Positions 19,807 to 28,119 of a DNA stretch of 64,000 nucleotides are shown here, piece after piece. The notes below the pieces were generated by a model. That model made no database searches. It was not told the origin of the DNA and saw nothing but the letters and a program-made list of their open reading frames with translations. The DNA is from SAR116 cluster bacterium AG-447-A06 (GTDB lineage Bacteria > Pseudomonadota > Alphaproteobacteria > Puniceispirillales > Puniceispirillaceae). The DNA is taken from assembly GCA_003212345.1 (NCBI GenBank), contig QCPZ01000007.1, positions 1 through 64,000 on the forward strand. The letters are read 5' to 3'. The position numbers were made by a program, and so were the translations under genes. Every line of letters begins with the position of its first letter. Within the stretch, counting starts at the first letter, position 1.

Positions 19807-19839
19807 ATGATAATGATCGGATATAGCAATCAGACATGA
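19807..19839 (+). CDS. Candidate leader mini-ORF coupled to argG
   Basis: ATG 19813 opens a nine-codon frame (MIGYSNQT, stop TGA); an in-frame ATG also occurs at 19807. GAGG at 19803-19806 is a well-placed ribosome site, 6 bases before 19813. The TGA at 19837-19839 overlaps the argG ATG (19836-19838) as ATGA. argG itself has only a weak GGAT 12 bases upstream, so ribosomes ending on the mini-ORF may initiate argG. There are no Arg codons, so classical arginine attenuation is not indicated. Small size means chance cannot be excluded. Confidence 0.4.
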   Translation: MIMIGYSNQT

Positions 19840-21053
19840 GCAAAAATGACATCAAAAAAGTCGTCCTCGCCTATTCAGGTGGCCTTGATACCTCCGTCAT
19901 TCTACGTTGGTTGCAAGACCATTACCGCGCCGAAGTGATTACCTTTACCGCTGATATTGGTCAGGGTGAGGATATTGAACCAGCGCGCGCCAAAGCCGAA
20001 TTGCTTGGCATTAAAAATATCTACATTGAAGATTTGCGGGAAGAATTCGTGCGCGATTACGTGTTCCCGATGCTTCGGGCAAACCCGCTTTATGAAGGCG
20101 CTTATCTTCTTGGCACATCAATTGCCCGGCCATTGATTGCCAAACGCCAGATCGAAATTGCTCGTGATGTTGGCGCCGAGGCCGTATCACATGGAGCAAC
20201 CGGCAAAGGCAATGATCAAGTAAGGTTCGAGCTGGCCTATTATGCCCAGCAGCCTGATATTCAAGTGATAGCGCCATGGCGTGAATGGGATCTCGGCAGC
20301 CGCACAAAACTGATTGCTTATGCCGAGGCTAACCAGATACCCATTCCAAAGGACAAGCGCGGCGAAGCCCCTTTCAGCGTTGATGCGAACCTGTTGCATA
20401 TATCCGCCGAAGGCAAAGTTTTGGAAGATCCATGGGTGGCGCCTGAAGAATATGTATTCTCACGCAGCGTGTCGCCTGAACAGGCGCCCGACAAGCCAAC
20501 CGAAATTGAAATCATGTTCGAATCAGGTGATCCTGTTGCTATCGATGGCAAGGCATTATCGCCTGCCAACCTGCTGACTGAATTAAATCGACTTGGCGGT
20601 CAAAACGGCATTGGCCGCCTTGATCTTGTGGAAAACCGGTTTGTTGGCATGAAGTCGCGTGGGATTTATGAAACGCCAGGCGGCACAATACTACTAACCG
20701 CACGCCGAGCAATGGAATCAATTACTCTCGACCGTGGTGCTATGCACACCAAAGACGAATTGATGCCGCGCTATGCCGAATTAGTTTATAACGGCTTCTG
20801 GTTTTCACCTGAGCGCGAAATGCTGCAAACAGCCATTGATAGCTGCCGCGATGCAGTAAATGGTGTTGTACGAGTGAAACTATATAAAGGTAATGTCACC
20901 ATAACAGGACGAAAATCACCAAATTCACTTTATAATGCTGATCTTGTAACCTTCGAAGAAGGTGCGATTGATTACGACCATAGCGATGCAAACGGATTTA
21001 TCAGATTGAATGCACTGCGGCTGAGGGTTAATAAAATGGTGCTGGATAAATAG
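19836..21053 (+). CDS. argG: Argininosuccinate synthase
   Basis: 405 residues, standard length. The N-terminal [18 protein letters not shown] carries the PP-loop (SGGLDTS) of this ATP-pyrophosphatase. [18 protein letters not shown] is the second ATP/citrulline signature and GREGEAPFS-like [15 protein letters not shown] the aspartate-side block. It joins citrulline and aspartate to argininosuccinate, the penultimate step of arginine synthesis. It stands alone and converges with sodB, separated by a terminator hairpin. A short upstream frame overlaps its start codon. Confidence 0.97.
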   Translation: MSKNDIKKVVLAYSGGLDTSVILRWLQDHYRAEVITFTADIGQGEDIEPARAKAELLGIKNIYIEDLREEFVRDYVFPMLRANPLYEGAYLLGTSIARPLIAKRQIEIARDVGAEAVSHGATGKGNDQVRFELAYYAQQPDIQVIAPWREWDLGSRTKLIAYAEANQIPIPKDKRGEAPFSVDANLLHISAEGKVLEDPWVAPEEYVFSRSVSPEQAPDKPTEIEIMFESGDPVAIDGKALSPANLLTELNRLGGQNGIGRLDLVENRFVGMKSRGIYETPGGTILLTARRAMESITLDRGAMHTKDELMPRYAELVYNGFWFSPEREMLQTAIDSCRDAVNGVVRVKLYKGNVTITGRKSPNSLYNADLVTFEEGAIDYDHSDANGFIRLNALRLRVNKMVLDK

Positions 21054-21098
21054 GTATAGTTAATTTTCGGACCAAGACGGTAAATTATTGCACCAATA

Positions 21099-21132
21099 AA
21101 AAAGCCGCCACCCAATCTTGGGAGACGGCTTT
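21099..21132 (-). terminator. Terminator between argG and sodB (stronger on the sodB strand)
   Basis: Arms AAAGCCG (21102-21108) and CGGCTTT (21126-21132) pair. A mismatched stretch and an inner CCAA/TTGG stem lie between them. On the minus strand the stem runs into six T (21104-21099), the pattern of an intrinsic terminator for sodB. The plus strand has only three T after the stem, so it is at best a weak terminator for argG. Confidence 0.72.
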
Positions 21133-21164
21133 AACGTCAAAGACGCGGTATTCTTATTCCTGAA

Positions 21165-21764
21165 CTATAATTGCGCTGCAACATAATCCCAATTGACAAG
21201 GTTCTCCAAGAAATTTGTCAAATAATCAGGACGTTTATTCCGAAAATCAATATAGTATGAATGTTCCCACACGTCACAACCAAGTAATGCTGTTTGACCA
21301 AAACAGAGTGGGTTTACCCCATTCTCAGTTTTGGTTACGGCGAGCCTGCCATCACTATTTTTTACCAACCAGCACCAGCCAGATCCGAACTGACCGGCAC
21401 CTGCGGCCTTGAAAGCATCCTTAAATGCATCAATTGATCCAAATGAGTCAGTCAATGCGGCTTCAAGTTCACTCGGCATGGCGCGCCCCTTTGGTCCCAT
21501 CATTTCCCAGAACTTCATGTGATTCCAATGCTGAGAGGCATTATTAAATATACCATTTTGAGCAACAGCATTTTTGTCGTAGGTCCCAGTGATGATATCC
21601 TCAAGTGCTTTTCCTTCCCATTCAGTGCCGGCAATCAGATTGTTCCCGTTCACCACATAGGCGTTGTGATGCAAATCATGATGATATTCAAGCGTTTCAG
21701 CGCTCATGCCAAGGTCTGCCAATGCATCATGCGCATAAGGTAGATCAGGTAGTTCAAATGCCAT
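21165..21764 (-). CDS. sodB: Iron superoxide dismutase
   Basis: 199 residues from ATG 21764, chosen because GGAGG lies 5 bases upstream; the frame extends four codons further. The metal ligands are H28 (EYHHDLHH), H82 (WNHMKFW), D164 and H168 (DVWEHSYYID). Q79, in NNASQHWNH, is the second-sphere glutamine position of iron SODs; manganese enzymes have Gly there. It removes superoxide in the cytosol. It is a single gene followed by an intrinsic terminator and divergent from the gamma-carbonic anhydrase gene. Confidence 0.95.
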   Translation of the reverse strand: MAFELPDLPYAHDALADLGMSAETLEYHHDLHHNAYVVNGNNLIAGTEWEGKALEDIITGTYDKNAVAQNGIFNNASQHWNHMKFWEMMGPKGRAMPSELEAALTDSFGSIDAFKDAFKAAGAGQFGSGWCWLVKNSDGRLAVTKTENGVNPLCFGQTALLGCDVWEHSYYIDFRNKRPDYLTNFLENLVNWDYVAAQL

Positions 21765-21931
21765 TTCGGCCTCCACAGTTTTGTCTTTGGTAGCTAGGTA
21801 TCTACAGAGATATAGTCATGATTCTAAAAATGCCAAATAAAATTAACTGACAAGCACTGCTAGCATGTTAATTTATCAATCACTAGCACCAATACAGTCG
21901 TCATTTTTGCTTATTGATAAAGGATAAAAGC

Positions 21932-22516
21932 ATGACCAGCCCCTCCAAACCCTTTATTGCACCTTTTCTAGAGCACTATCCAGAAATTGACGACACTGCC
22001 TACATTGCCGAAACAGTAGCAATTGTTGGAGCGGTTCGTATCGGCTCAAATAGCAGCATTTGGCATCAGGTTACGTTGCGCGGGGACAACAATTTTATCA
22101 CTATTGGTGAAGGAACAAATATTCAGGATAATAGCTGTGTGCACATCAGCAGCCGGGATTATCCAACGATCATTGGTAATCATGTAAATATTGGTCATTG
22201 TGCACTAGTACATGCCTGTCATTTGCATGATCATGCTTTTGTAGGCATGGGGTCAATTGTGATGGATGGCGCAATCATTGAAACTGACGGTATGCTTGCC
22301 GCCGGATCGTTATTGACGGCTCGCAAACATATTCCAGCCGGAGAATTATGGGCGGGACGGCCCGCCCGAAAAATGCGTGATTTAAACGCTGATGAAATTG
22401 CTGATAACCGCCATATTGCACAACATTATATAGAGGTGGGACGCGCCCACCGGTTGGGGGCTGCAGGCGGCTCTTTTGTTAATATGCACACGCACCCCCT
22501 GCCGCCGCGCGATTAA
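21932..22516 (+). CDS. Gamma-carbonic anhydrase family protein (YrdA/PaaY type)
   Basis: About 194 residues from ATG 21932, with AAGGA 7 bases upstream; the frame opens at a TTG at 21914. The middle is a left-handed beta-helix of hexapeptide repeats (IGSNSSIWHQVTLRGDNN, IGEGTNIQDNSCVHIS). Zinc histidines are in SCVHISS, NIGHCALVHACHLHDH. Such trimers bind metal and some hydrate CO2, but many lack activity, so the function is tentative. The C-terminal VNMHTHPLPPRD is a local extension. No partner genes. Confidence 0.87.
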   Translation: MTSPSKPFIAPFLEHYPEIDDTAYIAETVAIVGAVRIGSNSSIWHQVTLRGDNNFITIGEGTNIQDNSCVHISSRDYPTIIGNHVNIGHCALVHACHLHDHAFVGMGSIVMDGAIIETDGMLAAGSLLTARKHIPAGELWAGRPARKMRDLNADEIADNRHIAQHYIEVGRAHRLGAAGGSFVNMHTHPLPPRD

Positions 22517-22609
22517 TCCTACAAAATAAAATAGCTACCGATTTTGTAATTATACCAATTAATACAATTAATTAGTCTGCATAACTCGGCCGGCCCAATC
22601 CCTGCCGGT

Positions 22610-23479
22610 CTAAAAATCACGTAGCCGGCGGATCAAACTGGAAGTGTCATTACGACCGTGTCCATCAGCACTTATTTCGGCGTAATAGCTCGCAACAATT
22701 TCAGTAACTGGCAGATCAGCCCCATTGCGCTTGGCCTCTTCAAGACAAATCCTTAAGTCCTTGCGCATCCAGTCAACAGCAAAACCAAAATCAAATTCAC
22801 CTCTGACCATGGTTTCGCCGCGATTAACCATTTGCCATGATTGTGCCGCCCCGCCGGAAATCGCCGAAAGTAGCTTTTCCGTATCAAGGCCAACATTCAT
22901 CGCAAAATTCAACCCTTCTGATAAGGCTTGCACAAGGCCAGCAATACAAATTTGATTTGCCATCTTGGCCTGCTGGCCTTTACCGGCCGCACCCATGTGC
23001 ACAACCCGTGCCCCATAGCATTCCATCATCGGCAATGCCAGGGTAAAAGCAGCATCATCGCCGCCAACCATCACGGTTAATTTACCATTTTCGGCACCTG
23101 CCTGCCCACCAGAAACCGGTGCATCAAGTGTTTGAACCCCTGATGCCTTACCAGCGTCATATAGTTGACCTGCCACATCAGCCGAAACTGTACTATTGTC
23201 AATGAAGACAGCCCCACTTTTCATAGATGGAATTGCACCATCCTCGCCAAGCGCCACCGACAGTACATCCGGGTCATCACCCACACAGCAAAACACAAAA
23301 TCAGCACCATCAGCCGCGACCGCCGGCGTGGTTGCAAGTGAGCCACCATGTTGGGCTGTCCATGCCTCAGCTTTTGCTAGAGTTCGATTGAAAACAGTTA
23401 CGTCGTGACCCGCAGCGGCGATATGGCCAGCCATCGGATAGCCCATAACACCCATTCCCAAAAATGCAACTTTCGACAT
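22610..23479 (-). CDS. Beta-hydroxyacid dehydrogenase family (HIBADH/GarR-like) reductase
   Basis: 289 residues. N-terminal Rossmann motif FLGMGVMGYPMAGHIAAAG with N31 (FNRT) points to NADP preference. DAPVSGGQAGAENGKL is the substrate loop, and the catalytic Lys is in GKGQQAKMANQI. The length and the FNRT feature resemble glyoxylate/succinic-semialdehyde and tartronate-semialdehyde reductases. It is a single minus-strand gene. This is one of three members of the family in the window (others at 27.0 and 35.4 kb), with clearly different sequences. The substrate is not determined. Confidence 0.85.
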   Translation of the reverse strand: MSKVAFLGMGVMGYPMAGHIAAAGHDVTVFNRTLAKAEAWTAQHGGSLATTPAVAADGADFVFCCVGDDPDVLSVALGEDGAIPSMKSGAVFIDNSTVSADVAGQLYDAGKASGVQTLDAPVSGGQAGAENGKLTVMVGGDDAAFTLALPMMECYGARVVHMGAAGKGQQAKMANQICIAGLVQALSEGLNFAMNVGLDTEKLLSAISGGAAQSWQMVNRGETMVRGEFDFGFAVDWMRKDLRICLEEAKRNGADLPVTEIVASYYAEISADGHGRNDTSSLIRRLRDF

Positions 23480-23649
23480 AAATAATCCCTTTTCTTAATT
23501 TTAAGGACCACAACCAGGTGTCAAACGATATTTACATGGCCATTTCTGTCAGCACGATTATACTAACAACTGGTCGGCGGTGTAATACCAAGCGGCGGCC
23601 AAAATTATTACGAAATACCACTTGCTAAAGATAGGGGCAATCATACCGC

Positions 23650-24195
23650 ATGACCGTATTATCAAGCCAGCATGAAATCGACATTTTAATTACCGAAGCC
23701 GAAATCGCCGCCCGAACCAATAATCTGGCCCGTCAAATTACCGACCATTATAAAGATACTGAACAGTTGATTGTAATTGGTCTTTTACGTGGATCATTTG
23801 TGTTTATCGCAGATCTTGTGCGCCGGCTTGCGCTGCCGGTTGAAGTGGATTTCATGACTGTTTCATCCTATGGCAATAATGCTATTTCTTCACGTCAAGT
23901 TCGCATCATTCAGGATCTGGAAACCCAGATCAAAAATCGTGATGTTCTAATCGTTGAAGATATTGTAGATACCGGTCACACCTTATCACAAGTTCAAAAA
24001 ATACTGCTGACCCGTGCTCCAAAAAGTCTCTCAATATGCACCCTTTTAAATAAGCCATCACGCCGCGAGGTGGAGGTGGATGTTAATTGGGTCGGCTTTG
24101 ATATTCCCGATGCGTTCGTGATTGGTTACGGAATTGATTATGCCCAGCAAGGCCGAAATTTGCCCCATATCGGTGTCGTAAAAGGCGTGAAATAA
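23650..24195 (+). CDS. hpt: Hypoxanthine phosphoribosyltransferase
   Basis: 181 residues. VLIVEDIVDTGHTLS is the PRPP-binding motif with its paired acidic residues. LLRGSFVFIADLVRRL and DFMTVSSYGN are the other conserved blocks, and VGFDIPDAFVIGYGIDYA the purine-binding loop. It salvages hypoxanthine and guanine to IMP and GMP. It is a single gene. A small hairpin (24201-24218) lies just after the stop. Confidence 0.95.
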   Translation: MTVLSSQHEIDILITEAEIAARTNNLARQITDHYKDTEQLIVIGLLRGSFVFIADLVRRLALPVEVDFMTVSSYGNNAISSRQVRIIQDLETQIKNRDVLIVEDIVDTGHTLSQVQKILLTRAPKSLSICTLLNKPSRREVEVDVNWVGFDIPDAFVIGYGIDYAQQGRNLPHIGVVKGVK

Positions 24196-24502
24196 ACGCC
24201 AAGATAGTGCCCTATCTTCATAACAATAGCTTTATAGGAGCAGAGCACCTAATATGGTTCAGGCATACCTGATCTTTTAGCTTTAAACAGTATTGTCCAA
24301 ACACCTCACCAATAAAAGCCTTTGCGAAAAGCTTCGCGCCAACTTCAAACAATTCACACTTTGTCACAAAATGATCATAAGCAGCTTGGCCCACTAACGG
24401 TTTGGCCCATTTTTACCTTCTTGTTAACGACCAAAATTTAAAGTTAACAATTGGAAAGGCCAGCAAATTTGAGTCATTTTAAAACCCGCTGTTGATGCTT
24501 GC
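24196..24502. other. 307-base gap between convergent hpt and acuI with two inverted repeats
   Basis: I find no gene here. AAGATAG (24201-24207) pairs with CTATCTT (24212-24218) around a 4-base loop just after hpt, without a T-tract. TTGTTAAC (24421-24428) is repeated inverted as GTTAACAA (24443-24450) with a 14-base AT-rich spacer, about 50 bases past the acuI stop. Either could be a weak transcription stop or RNA-stabilising hairpin; the second could also be a GTTAAC-type protein site. The rest is AT-rich and featureless. Confidence 0.4.
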
Positions 24503-25501
24503 TTATGCATTTACATCAACAACTAGGCGGCCCTTTACCTTGCCAGCCAGAATATCAGCTCCAGCCGTTGGCACATCAGCAAGCCCTATAAGTGTCATCA
24601 CTGCTGCTAGCTGCGACTTTGGTAAATCGTTTGCCAAACGCTGCCAAGCCTGCATCCGGCGCGAATAAGGTGCCATAACCGAGTCAATGCCCAAAAGCGA
24701 AACGCCACGAAGGATGAATGGAATAACTGTTGTTGGTAGGTCAGCCCCACCAGCCAATCCCACCGTGGCCACAGCACCGCGATATTTCATTTGGGCCAAT
24801 GCGCGGGCAAGAATCACGCTGCCCACCGAATCAACACATCCTGCCCATTTTCCTGACTCTAGGGGCTTGCCAGCACCTTCAATCATGTCTGCCCGATCAA
24901 TTATATCACTCGCACCGAGGCCACGGAGATAGGATTCAGTTTCTGAGCGCCCCGTCAACGCTGTCACCGAAAATCCCCGAGCGGCTAGAAGCGCTGTTGC
25001 AATCGATCCGACACCGCCAGCCGCACCAGTCACAAGAACTGGGCCGCTCTCAGGTTTAACGCCTGCATCCTCTAGAGCTAAAACCGAAAGCATTGCAGTA
25101 AATCCAGCAGTGCCAATCGCCATCGCTTGCTGGCAGTCCAACCCACTAGCCAATGGCACCAGCCACTCAGCCTTTACCCTAGCAAATTGAGCATAACCGC
25201 CCCACCATGTCTCGCCAACACGCCACCCTGTCAAAACCACAAGATCGCCGGGCTTATAGCGCTCATCCAAACTGCTTACCACTTCACCAGCAAAATCAAT
25301 GCCCGGAACATGCGGATATTCCCGTACTAACCGACCAAGGCCCGTCAAGCACTGGCCATCCTTGTAATTAATTGTGGAATATTTCACTGCAACGAGAACA
25401 TCACCGCCCGCTGGAAGGTCATCATGCTGCATATCAGTTAATTCATGACTAATTACATTTTTATTATCACGATGCACCATGAGGGCTTTGAAACTAGACA
25501 T
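24503..25501 (-). CDS. acuI: Acryloyl-CoA reductase (AcuI/YhdH family, MDR superfamily)
   Basis: About 332 residues from ATG 25501, where GGAG sits 6 bases upstream; the frame stays open to 25603. The medium-chain reductase fold shows in YSTINYKDGQCLTGLGRLVR, VPGIDFAGEVVSS, GWRVGETWWGGYAQ, GTAGFTAMLSVLALE and VTGAAGGVGSIA (NADPH site). These match YhdH/AcuI, which reduces acryloyl-CoA to propionyl-CoA. In marine bacteria it serves DMSP and acrylate breakdown or detoxification. No DMSP lyase is in the window. Its product would feed methylmalonyl-CoA mutase at the left edge. Confidence 0.88.
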   Translation of the reverse strand: MSSFKALMVHRDNKNVISHELTDMQHDDLPAGGDVLVAVKYSTINYKDGQCLTGLGRLVREYPHVPGIDFAGEVVSSLDERYKPGDLVVLTGWRVGETWWGGYAQFARVKAEWLVPLASGLDCQQAMAIGTAGFTAMLSVLALEDAGVKPESGPVLVTGAAGGVGSIATALLAARGFSVTALTGRSETESYLRGLGASDIIDRADMIEGAGKPLESGKWAGCVDSVGSVILARALAQMKYRGAVATVGLAGGADLPTTVIPFILRGVSLLGIDSVMAPYSRRMQAWQRLANDLPKSQLAAVMTLIGLADVPTAGADILAGKVKGRLVVDVNA

Positions 25502-25771
25502 TGCAGACTCCTTCGTTTGAATTTTCATAATTTGGATAACAACTTTACCAGTCCCAGAATAGCCTAAAACCACACCAGCGATCATTCTAGTTTTGGCTAA
25601 CAACAGTTGGTTAACACTAGATAAACAATCCGCAATAATAGCATATAGTTTTTTTGTGCGGCCGTTTTCATGATAGTTAAAATGGCATACCCAAATCTAT
25701 GGCAGCGCTTGGCAATATCACATTAGCGATATAGGCTAAATGGGATATGGATAAACATTTCTAGATGGGCC

Positions 25772-26365
25772 ATGGAAAACGTAACAATACCATCACCTCA
25801 AATCTTTAGACTCTTTTGGGCCATCTTCGGGATCATTGCCGTGGCGATAACAGTACCTGTGCCAGCTTGTGCCGATCAAAATGACCCTCAGCTTGATGAA
25901 CTCTTTATTGCCCTTCAAGCCGGCCCATCAGAAACGCAAGCAGCGAATATAGAACTCCAAATTTGGACTAGATGGGGTGACCATCCGTATGACCCACTTG
26001 CAAACCGACAAATGAAAAAGGGCATAGAATTGATGAATTCTGGGCATCTTGGTGATGCGGAGGACGTCTTCAGCCGCATTATCAACAGTCATCCTGATTT
26101 TGCCGAAGCCTGGAACAAACGTGCCACGGTTCGGTTTTTTCGTGGTAATGACACTGGATCTGCGAGTGATATTCTGCAAGTGATCAAACTAGAGCCAAGG
26201 CATTTCGGGGCGCTTTCTGGACTAGGCATGATCCGGATCCGCGCTGGTGATTTGGAGGGTGCTTTAAAGGCCTACAAAGCGGCCCAGCGCATTAACCCAT
26301 ATTTGCTACAAATTAAAGCAATCATTGATCAACTAAGCAAAAAGCTTAAAGGGCGCGCCCTTTAA
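25772..26365 (+). CDS. Exported TPR-repeat protein
   Basis: 197 residues. An N-terminal hydrophobic segment (about 13-34, ending PACA) looks like a signal peptide, possibly with a cleavable or lipidated Cys. Residues about 75-185 form two to three tetratricopeptide repeats (GIELMNSGHLGDAEDVFSRI, AEAWNKRATVRFFRGN, ALSGLGMIRIRAGDLEGALK). Such proteins are scaffolds; no partner is indicated. The next gene downstream encodes a membrane zinc-ribbon protein 149 bases away on the same strand, so a link is possible but weak. Confidence 0.75.
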   Translation: MENVTIPSPQIFRLFWAIFGIIAVAITVPVPACADQNDPQLDELFIALQAGPSETQAANIELQIWTRWGDHPYDPLANRQMKKGIELMNSGHLGDAEDVFSRIINSHPDFAEAWNKRATVRFFRGNDTGSASDILQVIKLEPRHFGALSGLGMIRIRAGDLEGALKAYKAAQRINPYLLQIKAIIDQLSKKLKGRAL

Positions 26366-26514
26366 CAAGCGAGTTTAAAATAGAGTCGGTGATTCGGATG
26401 ATTTAGTCTGTTACTGTGGAGACGGTCACCCAACTGAGTAACTGCGTAATAGCCTAAAAATTATGCAGTCAATGAATTGAGTAATGGTCCTGATAAATAT
26501 TAGAGGCGGGAGAT

Positions 26515-27063
26515 ATGGAAATCGATAACAACGACATAGTAATGAGACACTGTCCACATTGCGATTGTATTTGTCTTATATCAAAAACCGATATTGACTC
26601 TGCGCGGGCAGCAAACAAATTAGTGAGCATTTCCTGCCACCAATGCCAGGAACAGTTTGCCATCGATGGCGAACAAACAAAAGATAGAAAAATAGCCCGT
26701 CCAGCCGCCTTAGAATTTGTCACCTGCCCATCCTGTAAAAAACAAGTCACCCTGCCAGACCTTCCGCCAGATCGGTCGACCGTGGATCTATTTTGCCCGT
26801 TTTGCGAGAGTAAAATTGACCATGACGGACAGAGGTCAGAAGGCGAATCATCGAATTTGGCGTCAGTAAATTCCGATCTGGAAAAAGCCGATCTCAACCC
26901 TTCGAAGGAGGCTAGCGCGAGCCCTAAATCACCAACAAATTATATGCCACTGTATGTTCTGTTCGTTCTCTGTCTTGGGGCTTACCTGTTTTGGGCTTTT
27001 GAAACTGGGCAGTTGCCAGTTGAAGCGTTGCCTCTTGATCAGTGGCTTAAGATTTTGCAATAA
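26515..27063 (+). CDS. Zinc-ribbon protein with C-terminal membrane anchor
   Basis: 182 residues of unrecognised family. Four CxxC pairs make two probable zinc ribbons: C13/C16 with C41/C44, and C71/C74 with C94/C97. An acidic, Ser-rich linker (about 105-140) leads to one hydrophobic helix at about 143-162, so the ribbons would face the cytosol or be tethered to the membrane. GGGAG precedes the ATG. The 3' end overlaps the convergent dehydrogenase gene by 17 bases. Coding status is supported by the regular cysteine spacing and the ribosome site; function unknown. Confidence 0.72.
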   Translation: MEIDNNDIVMRHCPHCDCICLISKTDIDSARAANKLVSISCHQCQEQFAIDGEQTKDRKIARPAALEFVTCPSCKKQVTLPDLPPDRSTVDLFCPFCESKIDHDGQRSEGESSNLASVNSDLEKADLNPSKEASASPKSPTNYMPLYVLFVLCLGAYLFWAFETGQLPVEALPLDQWLKILQ

Positions 27064-28018
27064 TTTCATAGCCCGGCTCTTCTGGTTCATCATCAGTCAT
27101 TTCATCTGGAAAACCTGGAGCCAGAATCTTGGTATCGCATGCCTCTTCTAACCGCTTAATAATATTTGGCGACCACTCTCGGGCGCCGAACCGAGTTTGC
27201 CCATCTTTAAAAATCTTAATTAATATTGGTGAGATTTCTAACGGCACATTATGTGCCGTAGCAATGTCTTGAAACAGCCCAATATCCTTCAATACAAGAT
27301 CCATCGTGAAATTAATATCACGGCTACCGTTTAATATCACCTGACTTTCAGTCTCATGAACAAATGAGTTTCCCGATGAAATACGAATCGCTTCATAGGT
27401 GGTGTTTAAATCCATGCCAGCCATTTTTGATGTAACAAACGCTTCGGCCAAAGTCACAAGATTTGCCGTCGCAAGATAATTTGTCACGACCTTTAACACC
27501 GATGCCGTTCCGAGTGCACCGGTGTGAAGAACTCGTCGACCGAGGATGGTGAGGGTCGGCAGCAAGCGGTCAAGCACCGGCCGATCACAACCTGCAAAAA
27601 TTGCAATGTTACCGGTAGCGGCCCGGTGGCACCCGCCAGAAACAGGACAATCGGCCGCGCTTGCACCCTTTGCTTCGACTAGGGAACCAATGCGCGTCAC
27701 CTCTGCTGCATCAGTGGTGCTCATTTCCGCCCAGATTTTGCCCTCTGTCAGGCCGGCAAGAACACCATCTTCAGCTTCCATTACTGCGGCACTTACTGCT
27801 GGCGATGGCAAACAGGTGATGATTATATCACAAGCCTGTGCCATCTCTTTCGGGCTTTCCCCCCACCTCGCACCAGCATCAAGAAAGGAAGCTGCAGCAT
27901 CACGATTGAGGTCACGTAAAACAACATCGCACCCATTGCGGATTAAACTCCCCGCGAGCTTACCGCCAACATTACCTAGCCCGATAAACCCAACCTTTTG
28001 CAATTTCACGAACTCCAT
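27047..28018 (-). CDS. NAD(P)-dependent beta-hydroxyacid dehydrogenase family protein
   Basis: About 323 residues from ATG 28018 (MEFVKLQKVGFIGLGNVGG); the frame opens earlier at 28048. The Rossmann loop is FIGLGNVGGKLAGSL, with D in RDLN after strand 2 suggesting NAD. DCPVSGGCHRAATGNIAIFAG is the substrate loop and K in VLKVVTNYL the catalytic Lys. It has an acidic C-terminal tail (TDDEPEEPG). Longer and different from the other two paralogues in the window. It overlaps the zinc-ribbon gene tail-to-tail. Substrate unknown. Confidence 0.83.
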   Translation of the reverse strand: MEFVKLQKVGFIGLGNVGGKLAGSLIRNGCDVVLRDLNRDAAASFLDAGARWGESPKEMAQACDIIITCLPSPAVSAAVMEAEDGVLAGLTEGKIWAEMSTTDAAEVTRIGSLVEAKGASAADCPVSGGCHRAATGNIAIFAGCDRPVLDRLLPTLTILGRRVLHTGALGTASVLKVVTNYLATANLVTLAEAFVTSKMAGMDLNTTYEAIRISSGNSFVHETESQVILNGSRDINFTMDLVLKDIGLFQDIATAHNVPLEISPILIKIFKDGQTRFGAREWSPNIIKRLEEACDTKILAPGFPDEMTDDEPEEPGYEIIAKS

Positions 28019-28119
28019 ATTGCTGTATCTCAACAACGCAAATATCAAGCATCAACCTTAATGTTGCGTTTTCGACACTAGCCTAGATATAGAACTTTTT
28101 GGAATGCAATAGAAATCGT

